A stretch of 64,000 nucleotides of DNA, taken from assembly GCA_036172665.1 (NCBI GenBank), contig CM069875.1:12108001-12172000 (forward strand), read 5' to 3'. The notes under the pieces were generated by a model. It did no database searches. It saw nothing but the letters and a program-made list of their open reading frames with translations, and had not been told where the DNA came from. Source of the DNA: Prosopocoilus inquinatus. Its lineage: Eukaryota > Arthropoda > Insecta > Coleoptera > Lucanidae. Below, piece after piece: positions 53,310 through 63,385 of the stretch. Position numbers and translations under genes: made by a program. Each line of letters starts with the position of its first letter. The first letter of the stretch is position 1.

Positions 53310-53685
53310 CTTAAGGTAGGATTCATTTTATAAGAGATGGAAATAATCCTTTTAATGATTTGGATGATAATGAATTTAACGTTTCGCTTTTCCAAAGGAG
53401 TTATGGAACTCTTTGGTTCCACACTAGAACCGGCAACAAGCAAAAATAAATTTATTTTATGCAACTGATGATACAGCTGATACTTTCAGAAACCATCGAT
53501 ACGTAGAATAATTCATCGTGTCACTCATTTTATTGCAAGGCAAAGCAAACAGTTAATTAAATTGCCAATAGAAAAAGCTCCGCGAGTTAACATTAGGCTT
53601 TTGTCATATCATTGGCACCACAGATTGTACCCCATGTTAAATTTATTTCACCTGGTGGTAATCCCCTTTCTTTTTTACTTTTTCA
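53310..53685 (+). pseudogene. HARBI1-like transposase remnant
   Basis: Translations pieced from several frames give IRDGNNPFNDLDDNEFNVS, then LSKGVMELFGSTLEPATSKN, RRIIHRVTHFIARQSKQLIK, and finally HIIGTTDCTP, the decayed first-aspartate block (GAIDCTH in HARBI1 proteins). Order and spacing fit the N-terminal half of a Harbinger nuclease. Segments are separated by stops and shifts, and the second and third catalytic blocks are absent. It explains the insertion as a deleted autonomous element. Confidence 0.7.
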
Positions 53686-53984
53686 TTTTTAAAAATCATT
53701 AATTGCACTAATGGAAAGAATTTAAGATGTATTTATTTATTTTGAGTTTCTAACCTCACACTACCGGACTACAGGCCTGACGCCACGCCGAACAGATTAC
53801 TTTAAAGCGGTGTGAAAGTGGCAATTTTTCGATGTTGTCAAACGTAAACTCCAATTAGTTAATCAGAGATTAACATAATAGTTTTTTTGTTTTGTGAAAC
53901 AGCATCAAATTTGTAACACTGATTAAACTTAACGATTGATTAGTTAATCAACGCTTAAACAAAGCTTTGTGAAACCGGCCATTA

Positions 53985-54485
53985 GACTGTAAAAAAGGAT
54001 TCTGGCAGTTGCCAGTGACTGAATGAACGTCGAAATACTTGACATTTCTACGCCGTTCGGAAAATTTTTCTGTCTACGTATGCCATTTGGCTTATCGTCG
54101 GCTCCAGAAGTATTCCAACAGACTATATGTTCGATTCTACAAAACATAGAAGGCGTTGAAGTATCTATGGTTGACATATTTATTCATGCAGCCAAAAAAT
54201 ACTACACAAACAGTTTTAAAAACACTTCAAGATGCTGGTGTTTAATTGAAATCAGAGAAATGTGTTTTTGAAAAGCAGCAATTTCTTAGTCATATAGTTA
54301 CCCCGGAAGGACCTCCTGATCCTGAAAAAGTCGAAACCATAACGAAAATCAAGCAGCCTACTTGTGTCAAAGAACTGCAAAGATTTTTAGGACTTGTGAC
54401 ATATCTTTTAAAATTTATTAAAAATTTGTCACATTTGACAGCACCTCTTCGAATTCTTCTTGAAAAGGACTCTGAATGGTGTTGA
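53985..54485 (+). pseudogene. Gypsy pol: reverse transcriptase palm and thumb
   Basis: The sequence resumes with DCKKGFWQLPVTE, then (shifted frame, 54023-54271) TPFGKFFCLRMPFGLSSAPE and VFQQTICSILQNIEGVEVSM. The expected Y-V/I-D-D catalytic box is replaced by MVDI, so polymerase activity is lost. From 54246 the frame KSEKCVFEKQQFLSHIVT, KVETITKIKQPTCVKELQRF and LGLVTYLLKFIKNLS gives the thumb and connection. Domain order is intact across the Harbinger insertion. Confidence 0.85.
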
Positions 54486-54547
54486 GAATATGAACAGGAA
54501 GATGCATTCAAAAAGTTGAAGGAGATTTTAGTAATTCCACCTGTTCT

Positions 54548-54862
54548 ATGATTTATGACGCAAAGATACCTATTGTTCTATCTATCGACGCTAGTAGTGT
54601 TGCATGTGGAGCAGTTCTACTTCAGAATAATAAACCTATAGCTTACAGTACTAAATCGACACAAAAAGCGTACAGCCAAATGGAAAAGGAGGCTTTTGCT
54701 GAATCAGCTGCTCTAAAAAAAATTCATTCTTATGTATGGGGTAATAAGGATATCACTATTGAATTGGATCATAAACCACTAGAAACAATTTTTAAAAAAT
54801 CAATAACAGAAGCACCACCTAGATTACTACTACTTAAATTATACCTTATAATCCTAAAGTAA
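54548..54862 (+). pseudogene. Gypsy pol: RNase H domain
   Basis: The 104-codon frame holds IPIVLSIDASSVACGAVLLQ (first catalytic aspartate), KPIAYSTKSTQKAYSQMEKE (second acidic residue region) and DITIELDHKPLETIF (third aspartate in the TDHKPL-type motif). The domain would degrade the RNA strand of the RNA-DNA hybrid. The residues are kept, but the frame is isolated by a shift before and after. Confidence 0.82.
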
Positions 54863-55171
54863 TGTACAAGAAAGGATCAGATTTATGTATAGTTGATACT
54901 TTAAGTCGTGACTGTGAAGAAACAGAAGTTTCAGAAGAAGAAAACTCTGTCCAGATATGTGTAATATATATGTGAAAAACTAAATCAACTAAAAACGGAA
55001 ATTAACAATTCCAGTGAATTGGCAAAGCTTAGGAATGTTATTCATCATGGATGGCCCGAAAAAATAAATGAAGTTTCAAGTAACCTCAGAAAATATTGGT
55101 CCTACAGAGAATAACTTGCTGTTCACAATGGTATTCTTTTCAAAAATAATAAAATTTTCATTCCAAACAAT

Positions 55172-55620
55172 ATGGTGCTTGTGGTGTTAAAATGCAGTCA
55201 CTTGGGACACAAAGGAATACAAAGAACACAACAGCTGGTGAGAGATTCGGTATTTTGGCCTAATATGTCCAATGATATAATTAATTTTGTGAGTAAGTGC
55301 AAAATCTGTGCTAAAAAACAACGAGATAACCCAAAAGAAACTATTTTGCTACAAGATATTTCAAAACGTCCTTGGTCTCAAGTAGCTTCAGATTTGTTTC
55401 ATGATCATGGGAAAAATTTCTTAGTAATAGCAGATTAATTTTCTGGTTATTTTGATTTTACTGAAATTAAGCAGATAATTAGCTTTTCTGTAGTTAGTGC
55501 CTTAAAAAATGCTTTTCGACATTTGGCATACCGGTTATATTATTCACCGACAATGGAAGACAATTTATCAGCGATGAATTCAGAAAATTGAAAACTCTGG
55601 CAATTTGAACATCGAACCTC
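55172..55620 (+). pseudogene. Gypsy pol: integrase zinc-binding domain and start of catalytic core
   Basis: HLGHKGIQRTQQLVRDSVFW, then FVSKCKICAKKQRD, form the H2C2 zinc domain (H..H about residue 10-14, C-x2-C about residue 47-50). RPWSQVASDLFHDHGKNFLV contains the first catalytic aspartate. The frame stops at 55438; the following codons in other frames give FSGYFDFTEIKQI and FTDNGRQF-like sequence, the second aspartate region. The E block is decayed. Confidence 0.8.
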
Positions 55621-55910
55621 CAGCCATTATTTTGCTAGATCTAACGGATTAGGTGAACATTATGTACAAGAAGTAAAAAAAATTATCAAAATGCTTAGAG
55701 GAAAATACTGACATTCATCTAGCATTACTTCATCATCGAAACACCCCCAGAGAAAGTTTAGGTTCACCTGTACAAAAGTTAATGAGTAGACGAACCAAGA
55801 CATTACTGCCGACTTCAGAAAAATTACTACAAGATTATTAAAAATGTTACAGAGTAGTTGCAATAAAGAAAACAAATGGAAAGTTATATGCTGACAGAGG
55901 GAAACGAGCA

Positions 55911-56108
55911 TTGCCGAAGTTTACAAAAGGGGAAAGTGTTCTATTTAAAAACGACCGCAAGGAATGGTTGCCTGCTGATGTTTTGGAAGAAGCTAAAGAG
56001 CCAAGATCGGTAATAATTCAAACTGCAGATGGAACGCAGTACCGGCGAAATTCGTGGTTCCCGAGACATAATCGTACATCACATTTGGAAGATTCATCGA
56101 CAAACTAA
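55911..56108 (+). pseudogene. Gypsy pol: integrase C-terminal DNA-binding tail
   Basis: PKFTKGESVLFKNDRKEWLP and ADVLEEAKEPRSVIIQTADG followed by QYRRNSWFPRHNR give the SH3-like C-terminal fold typical of gypsy integrases (GD.V..K..W.P..V). It lies about 200 bp before the inferred end of pol. Confidence 0.78.
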
Positions 56109-56324
56109 AACAATCACACCTAACAAACTTCACACCACCACAACAAAGCATTACAGAAAAAGAAAACACTACAAGATCTCCTGATGCTACAAACTGTCAA
56201 GAAGCTGAAGTATTAGTTGACTCGCAACGATCAAGAACGAATGTACCACTCAGAAGAAGCAGTCGCCAAATCATCAAACCTGATCGTTTAATGTATTACT
56301 GAAAAGGAAGGATGTCATGTATGG

Positions 56325-56775
56325 ATGTCATATGGATGTAATTATGTGAACAGGAAAGGATATCATTCTAAAAACATACAATTAATTTGTTCATATAATT
56401 TAAAAATTTTAAATGCTAATGCACGATATCCAGGTAGTGCACACGATTCTTTTATTTGGAATACATCTCCTGTGAAAGATTGTTATCCTCTGCAGCCGTG
56501 GTTAATGACACCAATAGAAGAACCAGCAAATGCTGCAGTTCATTCATGTGCACGAAATTGTATTGAAAGATGCAATGCTGTGTTAAAAACAAGATGTCGT
56601 TGAATATTAGGTGAACGAACACACAATATGTGCCTAAATGCAGGTGTACAAATAGTAGATGAAAATCCACCTGTTCTTCGTGATAATGTGGATGAGCCTT
56701 TAAGTCCAATACTTAGAGATGAAGTGAATAATGGTCGTGTAATACGTAATAATTTAATTAAGAGATACTTTTTAC
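56325..56775 (+). pseudogene. HARBI1-like transposase C-terminal part, interrupted by hAT
   Basis: From about 56343 the frame reads YVNRKGYHSKNIQLICSYNL, ARYPGSAHDSFIW (the second catalytic aspartate region), YPLQPWLMTP and ARNCIERCNAVLKTRCR (the third catalytic E region, with ER changed context). After a stop, NMCLNAGVQIVDENPPVLRD and NLIKRYF give the C-terminus. Part of the loop between FIW and YPLQ is missing. The coding end is immediately followed by the hAT insertion at 56776. The first codons at 56325 belong to the gypsy LTR, so the apparent start is a fusion of two relics. This copy is separate from the Harbinger at 52669. Confidence 0.85.
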
Positions 56776-59292
56776 TAGGGATGCGCCGAATCATCGATTC
56801 GCTTCGGTATTCGGCCGCTTCGGTCAATTTTTTTACTATTCGGCTCCAGCCGAACCAAGCAACTGGTTCGGCCAAAGCAAAATTACAAAAAAATTGCTCG
56901 TTGAAACTTGTTGGATTGCATAGCTGGATGCGGTTGAAATTCTCAGTTTAGATATTAAGCGCAAGTAACTAGTAGTTTAGGCGACTGTTGTTCAAGATGA
57001 ATAAAAAAGCCAGTGAAATATGGAAATTTTATGTGTTATGCGAAAATGAGAAATATGCAAAGTGCAACATATGTGACTGTAAAATATCTCGAGGTGGTAT
57101 TGCTAAAAATGTTACAACATCGGCTATGATAAATCATTTAAAGAGGAAACACGTAGAAGAATATAAAGAGTTTCAGGACGAAATTCCAAGAAAAAAATTA
57201 AAGCAGCCAATAATCGTTGATGCTCTACAGTCGTGTACAAAATGGGATATTGACGACCAGCGAGCAAAAGCAATTCATTATGTGATAGGTGAAATGATAG
57301 CTGTGTATAATTTGCCATACTCTATTGTAACAAATCAGGGATTCAAAAGATTAATGACCAAACTTGCTTCTCAATATACCCTACCAGGAAGAAAATACTT
57401 CACCGAAAACATAGTTCCAGATATTTACGATCGCTTAGTGATAGTGATTAAAGAGAAATTAACTAGTGTTAAGTATATATCTTTGACATCTGATTTGTGG
57501 ACATGTCCACATACTAACGAGACTTTTATCAGTTTTACGGGGCATTGGTTTGATACCGATTTTAAACATAACCATGTGGTGATGAACTGTAAACACTTTC
57601 CAGGAAGCCATACTGGAGAATCAATTAAAAATATGTTTCTTAATATGTTACATATGTGGGATATGAACATATCTCAGATTCATTTAATGGTACGAGACAA
57701 TGGTGCTAATATTGTAAAGGGCTGCAGTGATGCAGGAATACCTAGCGCTTCATGTTTTATTCACACCTTGCAACTAGCTGTAACTAGCACTATCGAAAGC
57801 CAAAGGTCTGTTTTGGATTTAATCACAACCTGCAAGAAAATTGTAGCTCATTTCAATCATTCATCTGTTGCATGTTCAAAATTGAAAGAAATACAATCAT
57901 AGTTAAATATTCCTCCTAATAAGTTAGTCCAAGATGTATCCACTAGATGGAATTCTACCTATTTGATGATTAAACGCATACAAGAGCAAAAAAGAGCTTT
58001 AAATGTCTATGCCGCAGATAATAACTTTGATATGTTAACAACGAAGCAGTGGATGCTAATAGAGCCATTGCATTTATTGGAACCCTTCGAAGAAATCACT
58101 AGGAAAATGAGTTCGAACGAGGCTTTCATTTCTGAAGTTCTACCTACCATTGTGACTCTTAAAAAGTACTTATCAAAAGATTCTCAAAACACATTTTTCG
58201 GTGTTGGCACAATGAAAGACATTCTTTATGACCAAATTTCAAAAAGGTTTGATGTTTTATTTAAAAATAAATATTATATAATTTCAACTGTATTAGATCC
58301 AAGATATAAAGTAGCTTTTTTCCAAAAAGAAAATATTGAATATGTGAAACAAGTTGTAATAGATGAACATTCTCATCTAATAAAAGAACACTCATATGTC
58401 TCTGAAGATTCTGAAGATGACGATCTGCCATTATCAAAAGTAATAAAACTGTCGGAAAGAAGTGAAAGTAATGAAGAAACAAGAAAAACAGAAAACAAAT
58501 TATGGCAGTGCTTTGATGAAATTGCAGCGAATTCTAATGTAGCAGTAGCTCAAGAGAAAAAAAGTGAAAATAATATTAAAGAAGAACTTAGTATTTATCT
58601 AAGTTTATCTTTAATTAAGAGAACCGACAGTTCAACACTATGGTGGAAAGAAAAGAAACAGGCATTTCCAATTTTAAGTGAGATGGCATTAAAATTTATT
58701 TCAGCTCCTGCTTCCAGCGTTTACAGTGAAAGATCGTTTTCTGAAGCTGGAAATATTTACGATGAAAGTAGGAGCAGGTTACTTCCTCGAAACGCAGAAA
58801 AGTTATTATTCCTTCCCCATAATCTCCCATTAATGAATTTCCAATACTGAAAATAAGTTCTTATATAAGGGTAGATTATGGTGAAGAAACAACTTTTAAT
58901 TAATCCATTATTTTTTTTTTGACTTGATAGAATTTATAGGATTGCATTTTTTGAAATGTGATTGTTTTGTTCTTTAGTAGAAGTTTATTTTTGTTTTATT
59001 CACAATTACTCTCTTTTGTTATACTTTTAAATAATCATGTTTTTTTTTATTTGATGTATTTCTATAGTTTTGTTTTATGTATACCCACTCTACGTACATA
59101 TATTATTCTATACATAGGTACTTACCTTAACACATGTATTAATACATTCATACTATTTACGTTTTTTCGACTTCTGAAATAACCGTGTTCCAAACGTTAT
59201 GATTCGGCCGAAGCTTCGCGCTTCGGACTGAAATACGATTGAATATTCGGTATTCGGCAGAAGCGAAAAAAAGCCGCTTCGGCGCATCCCTA
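56776..59292. mobile_element. Nearly intact hAT transposon (2517 bp)
   Basis: The ends TAGGGATGCGCCGAA and TTCGGCGCATCCCTA are perfect inverted repeats of 15 bp. The flanks are CTTTTTAC (56768-56775) and CTTTTAC (59293-59299), an 8-bp duplication that lost one T. Subterminal regions repeat TTCGG/CCGAA (56797-56875 and 59202-59280), including the palindrome TTCGGCCGAA. A transposase frame fills the interior (56988-58850) with one nonsense codon. It is the youngest-looking autonomous-type element here. Confidence 0.95.
56988..58850 (+). pseudogene. hAT transposase with BED zinc finger, one in-frame stop
   Basis: hAT transposases cut out the element and insert it with an 8-bp duplication in the nucleus. 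The frame spans 620 codons, usual for the family, broken only by TAG at 57900-57902 (codon 305). In order: a BED zinc finger (residues about 10-58, with C26, C29, H50 and H55), an RNase H-like catalytic domain with YISLTSDLWTCPHTNETFIS (D near residue 168) and HLMVRDNGANIVKGC (D near 236), the conserved VSTRWNSTYLMI block just after the stop, and the C-terminal dimerisation region WWKEKKQAFPILSEMALKFI, SSVYSERSFSEAGN and SRLLPRNAEKLL (about 555-610). No frameshift is seen. The stop may be recent; the element could still be mobilised by an intact relative. Start chosen at the first Met upstream of the BED finger; a second Met is at residue 4. Confidence 0.93.
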
Positions 59293-59299
59293 CTTTTAC

Positions 59300-59704
59300 A
59301 TTGGAGATATATGCTTAGTGTTTCATATAACCATTCATAATAAAAGACTGAAACTGACTGATTTTGTTTAATTCTTTTCAATCCAACTTAACATATGGGA
59401 ATCCTACAAAACTAATTTTACAAATAGTAAAATTAATTTCTATAAAAGATGCTTTAAAAATGACGAAACAGTTGCATGGTATTTTTTTAAATATTTTTTT
59501 CAAGTTCAGAGGTGTCTGAATAGCACAAAATGCTGTTTCACCATTTTTAAGCACGCTATATATTAAATGTTGGCCTACAATAAATCACTTATTTGTCCAA
59601 GAAAGAGCTATAGTTTCAATACTTTGTTCAAGTGCTGTGGCTTCTGTAGCAATAGCCATGCGTTCCAACCTGGAATCTATACATCTATATATATACTATA
59701 TATA
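59300..59704. other. Spacer after the nest, nothing recognised
   Basis: The first bases may be the 3' end of the interrupted Harbinger copy; no terminal repeat is visible. A TATATA-rich run lies at 59685-59706. Confidence 0.3.
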
Positions 59705-59705
59705 T

Positions 59706-60190
59706 ACAGGGTGATTCAGGCAACGCTTTCATTAAAAGTTTACGAACTTCCTCTTTGAATTTCTAGTTCATATTTTGCGGTCATTAGTTAGCGATAATGA
59801 TCTATTAAAATATAATATTTCCAACTTTCGGGTACTTCCGCTTGTACCGGAAGTTGCTGTCAACTTTCTTATTTTAAATGGAATACCCCATTTTTTTACT
59901 ACATTTCTGAAATCTTCATGAAATTCTAAATATATTTTGTGTAACATGTGATACAAGAAAAATTTGCCGTTTTTGGCTTGTAGTAGGCTATGCTCATAAG
60001 CTTTCAGGTCACACCTAATTTTACACAAAATTGTTTACGGGCTGATTGAAAAGTAACTTCTATTCGAACTGATTTCAACTGTCGAAAAGTCATGTTTTTT
60101 AAGCAGAACACCCAGTATATTTTTATACCACAAGAATCAGAATTAAATGTTCTTTCGAAATGTATGTCATTCCGTATACCCATTTCTTGT
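59706..60190. repeat. Arm of an AT-rich foldback family (copy 2)
   Basis: Direct copy of 48718-49250, starting ACAGGGTGATTCAGGCAACG after TA. It differs by a deletion around 59960 and an insertion at about 60030-60125 (with AACACCCAGTATATTTTTAT). No inverted partner. Confidence 0.7.
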
Positions 60191-60689
60191 CTTTCTCCTT
60201 CAATTCATGATTTTCATTTTACGGAATGTCTAGAGATTCTATAAATTACCTACGCGCAGTACATCGTCGGTCTAGAAGAGGTGGCCAAGTCCAAAATTTT
60301 ACATTTTTTTAGTTTTTAATGCTCATGTACCTTACATTCAATCTTTTTTAATCTAAAATACATATTCCAGAAAGTCTATTGTTCATAAAAATCAATATAA
60401 ACTAACTTGATGTAAAATAATTGATTTCGTAATCATAAGAAAATAATTAAAAATTATCGCATCATTTGCTTTTTTCCTCTAAACGACGTATTTTATTTTC
60501 TAGCGGTTGATATATTTTTTTTTAATATTATTCATTACTTATTCTAACCATTTTCTTTACTTACTGTAGTTTTGTTTTTCCAACGCACACTTTGCAAAAG
60601 ATGAAAAATTGGATTTTTGCCAAAAATGTGTTATTGAACTACCATGTGTGATACATCGTTGTGAAGAGAAAAAAAGGCGTAATCTCAAA
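60191..60689. other. AT-rich spacer, nothing recognised
   Basis: No supported feature. Confidence 0.3.
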
Positions 60690-61000
60690 ATCTTTAAATC
60701 CAAAATGGCGACCATAAGAAAAAGTTGCCAGGTGTTTCTCCACCATCTTGAAAATTACTGAAAAGAGGATGCCATATTCGAACTCCTCATAAAAAAGTGT
60801 CTGAATAATGTCTGGGTTAGAAAAGCCTAGTGCGATTAGTTATCGTGAAAAAATTAAAAACGAAAATCAGAAATTTTGTTTTTTTTGCGATATTTTCAAA
60901 ACTATTAAAGGTATTTCAAATTTCTTTTCGGATTATTATTCAGCACGAAAATGCGCAACTTTTTTATTCTCACTGCTTCAATTTTAAAATCACTTGTGTT
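60690..61000. repeat. Diverged copy of the CAGGCTGT MITE interior
   Basis: AAATCCAAAATGGCGACCAT, AAAAAAGTGTCTGAATAATG and AAATTTCTTTTCGGATTATT follow the order seen in 10985-11260. Terminal repeats are lost. Confidence 0.6.
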
Positions 61001-61210
61001 GCACCCAATTTTAGAATTATATGAAAGAAGAAAATGCTGTAATTAAGTAAATGAAGTTGATTCTTGTCCTATGAGAAATGTAAGTAAAAACTTTAATTAA
61101 GAAAGTAAAATCAGCATTAAAATATGATTGGACTAAAGTGGATTAGCCTTATATATTTTCGGTTATTGTACGTGTTCATTTTATTATACTGCTTACACTT
61201 AATTATTTTT

Positions 61211-62033
61211 TTATTATACTCTGTTCACGCTAAGAGCATAGTAGTAATATCGTATACTCTCCCGCCAATCGCTCGCCAAGCCAGCGTTGTTAGGAATTAA
61301 ATAGTCTAGGCAACGCGCTAGCGTCAACCAGGGGTGGGAGAGTGTACGATACTCCTACTATGTTCTTAAAGCTAGTTTAGACTGTGTGATTTTGCATGTA
61401 ACGTCCTATGATAACAGCATGTCAAAAATCATACAATTGCGAAAACCGTGTCAGTCACAATCGTAACGTTTAGGGCTGTTGTGTCACAAGAGATTTGTGA
61501 GCATTAGTTGTCAAGAAAGTAAGGTTAGAAATGTCTCCTTTGCGAAATCAAAGGATGCGTGTTTATTATTTACAACTGACAATTAATGTACTGTTTCTGT
61601 GTACCTGCTATGTTCCACTCGACCTATGCAGAATGTTTACAATTAATGAAACAGATTAGTATTGTTCATGCAACGTCTATAATACTTACTTTCTCCATTT
61701 TGTATAATACAATTTACTATTTTTCTCGTTCTAGTTGTTTATTACACGCCGACAACTTCGTGTTCTCGCTATTTCGATCTCATATAACCTCACTGTCAAC
61801 ACTTGTCTGGCGGTTAATTTAAAATCTTCTTGTAATAAGTCATAGCAAATAGGTCCGGTCCTATTCCCAAAGAGAGCTGTGATTTTATCTGCATTGGTGC
61901 TTATGTGCCGTTCACTGTGTCAACTCAGACAGTGTAAATGTCAACACAGTCGCCTTATGACTTATCACATGTTAAAACACATGTAAAATCACGTAGTGTA
62001 AACTAGGCTTTAGCGTGAAAAGAGTATAGAGTA
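61211..62033. mobile_element. ~820-bp DNA element with TTCACGCTAAAGCC-type inverted repeats
   Basis: TACTCTGTTCACGCTAA (interrupted by a MITE) then AGCTAGTTTAGACT.TGTGATTTTRCATG pairs with the inverse at 61970-62033 (AGTGTAAACTAGGCTTTAGC, then GTGAAAAGAGTATAGAGTAA). The interior frames, including 61586-61822, show no domain. Confidence 0.65.
61234..61366. mobile_element. 133-bp PIF/Harbinger-type MITE, TAA duplication
   Basis: GAGCATAGTAGTAATATCGT and the inverse of AGAACATAGTAGGAGTATCG form the ends, with ACACTCTCCC further in. TAA lies at 61231-61233 and 61367-61369. It is inserted in the left repeat of 61211-62033. Confidence 0.8.
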
Positions 62034-62814
62034 AAACAAACCATTACCTACCCACTTTCTTTCTTTTTTCTTTTCACTTACGCATGCTTGGCTATCATTG
62101 CAACCCTGTATATAACTAGTCTTTTGTAATATCTGGTAAAAATCAGTATAAAGATAAACAAAGCAGCGGTACAGATTTCAACGCTCCGCTTACGCGAGAA
62201 TCACTCTTGCCGTCGCTCTCATCACATTAAACAGCAAACATCTGATGTAAAGTACTTGTGTACAGAATTGTCTTTACAGTTTCTTTCAAATTAATAATTA
62301 CTCCTATGAAAAAAAACGTAATTCTGTAATGTAACTTTTAAAAAGACTGGCATAATACATTTAATTCGTATCAATTATACCGCCGTCACACATTAGGGCC
62401 AGATAGGTCTATAGTTGGCAAAAAATAAATTAATGCATATTTTCTTAAAAGATTATGAATAAAACCCGTCTAAATGTTTAAAACTACTTATTTACTTAAA
62501 ATTAATATTTTCTCCTCATTAATTTTTGTCCTCGATGATTGTTCATGTACAGGATTTTTTTATACTTTGCACCCTATTTATTTTAGGGTTTATTTTAAGA
62601 GCTACAGAAAAACTTTAAATGCAAAATTTGTTTATGTCTATTATCTTTTAGAGTTATCACAAGAAACAAAAGCGCATCGTAAGTTGGAGAAAAAAAAATA
62701 CAATTTTTGTTTTTTTCTTAAATGGAACACTCTGCATATTGTTTGCTAAAATGAAAGATCGTATTTTCCTGATTTAAAAAATATATAATGTTATAATATA
62801 ATATAATATTTGGA
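62034..62814. other. Spacer with a foldback-family fragment
   Basis: AAATGGAACACTCTGCATAT near 62720 resembles the AATGGAACACC families. The frame at 62474-62749 is AT-rich with no domain. Confidence 0.35.
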
Positions 62815-63030
62815 GGAAATAATTGAAATTAACCTCCGCCCACAATAATTTTTATATCCGTATTTCGGCAGCTAATGTATATACTTATTTATTACTTATT
62901 TACTTACTTATTTATTCGTTAGAATAAGAAGCTTTTTCGGGTCTTTGGACAATTTATTTCCGCATTTCCGTGTTGTTTGGTTAGTTCTTGTTTGTAAGGT
63001 TTTCTGACAGTTACTTTTGGGTGGTCACAT
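62815..63030 (-). repeat. Penelope-like repeat with half a hammerhead motif
   Basis: On the minus strand: GGAAATGCGGAAATAA, CAAAGACCCGAAAAAG, then AGCTGCCGAAATACGGATAT and AAAAATTATTGTGGGCGGAG. The second part matches 49883-49925, that is the closing strand of stem II, GAAA and the 3' arm of stem I. The core CTGAAGA and opening strand are lost. The first part matches 41325-41446 and the last part 40264-40285. Confidence 0.6.
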
Positions 63031-63063
63031 AATTTTTTTTTTTTTTCGATTTGTACATAACAT

Positions 63064-63260
63064 ATACCGGCTGTTTGAAATTGGGTGTGCACTGAAGGGA
63101 TCTCCTAAACCGTAAGAGATACAAATTCGGTTAAATGGAAGAAAAGTTGCACAAATCAATGCCTAATTCGTATCCATTGAGAGAATGATTTTTTTCTTAT
63201 TTTTTCTCTAGATATTAATGAAAATGTGAAAAAAACGATTTTCTTTTTCTCTCTGTATTT
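63064..63260. repeat. Left-end fragment related to the CAGGCTGT MITE family
   Basis: CCGGCTGTTTGAAATTGGGT after TA, then GTAAGAGATACAAATTCGGT and AAATGGAAGAAAAGTTGCAC, parallels the left terminus of 10805-11329 (GGCTGT, AAGAGATACGGGGTCGGTTA). No right end. Confidence 0.45.
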
Positions 63261-63354
63261 CTTTTATTATACATAATTTTGAAATTCTGATTTAACTTTC
63301 TACAGGCACTTTTTGATTCTGCTTCGAATAGAGGTAGCAGAATTGAAGTCAAAC

Positions 63355-63385
63355 GTTTCGTCTTTCCACGACCATCATCAGTTTC
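63355..63385 (-). repeat. Weak hammerhead-like motif
   Basis: On the minus strand CTGATGA (63381-63375), a 3-bp GTC/GAC stem and GAAA followed by CGTTTGACTTC. Core words are present, but stem I pairing was not found. Confidence 0.25.

Larger units (their letters stand above)
52669..53981. mobile_element. PIF/Harbinger element inserted in the gypsy reverse transcriptase, TTA duplication
   Basis: TGGCCGGTTTCACAAAGCTT and the inverse at 53962-53981 are terminal inverted repeats, flanked by TTA (52666-52668 and 53982-53984). GATTAACT- and ATTTAACGA-type subterminal repeats continue inward. It carries a decayed HARBI1-like transposase (53310-53680) and a smaller MITE (52819-52964). Confidence 0.9.
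51720..56320 (+). mobile_element. Gypsy (Ty3-type) LTR retrotransposon relic, split by a Harbinger element
   Basis: Parts in order: gag-type zinc knuckles (51773-51994), protease/reverse transcriptase N-part (52132-52653), a 1.3-kb Harbinger insertion (52669-53981), the rest of reverse transcriptase (53985-54485), RNase H (54548-54862), integrase zinc domain and core (55172-55620), and integrase tail (55911-56108) with the pol end at about 56300. A purine run, AAAAGGAAGGA, then TGTCATGTATGG at about 56310 suggest the polypurine tract and the first bases of a 3' LTR, cut off at about 56343. No 5' LTR is visible. Multiple stops and shifts: dead element. Confidence 0.85.

Noticed and set aside
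53255..53464. Minus-strand frame inside the Harbinger element
   Set aside because: The plus strand of the same stretch reads as decayed HARBI1-like transposase, so this is its shadow.
59768..60028. Minus-strand 86-codon frame
   Set aside because: It lies in an AT-rich foldback arm whose sister copy at 48.7-49.2 kb lacks the frame; no domain.
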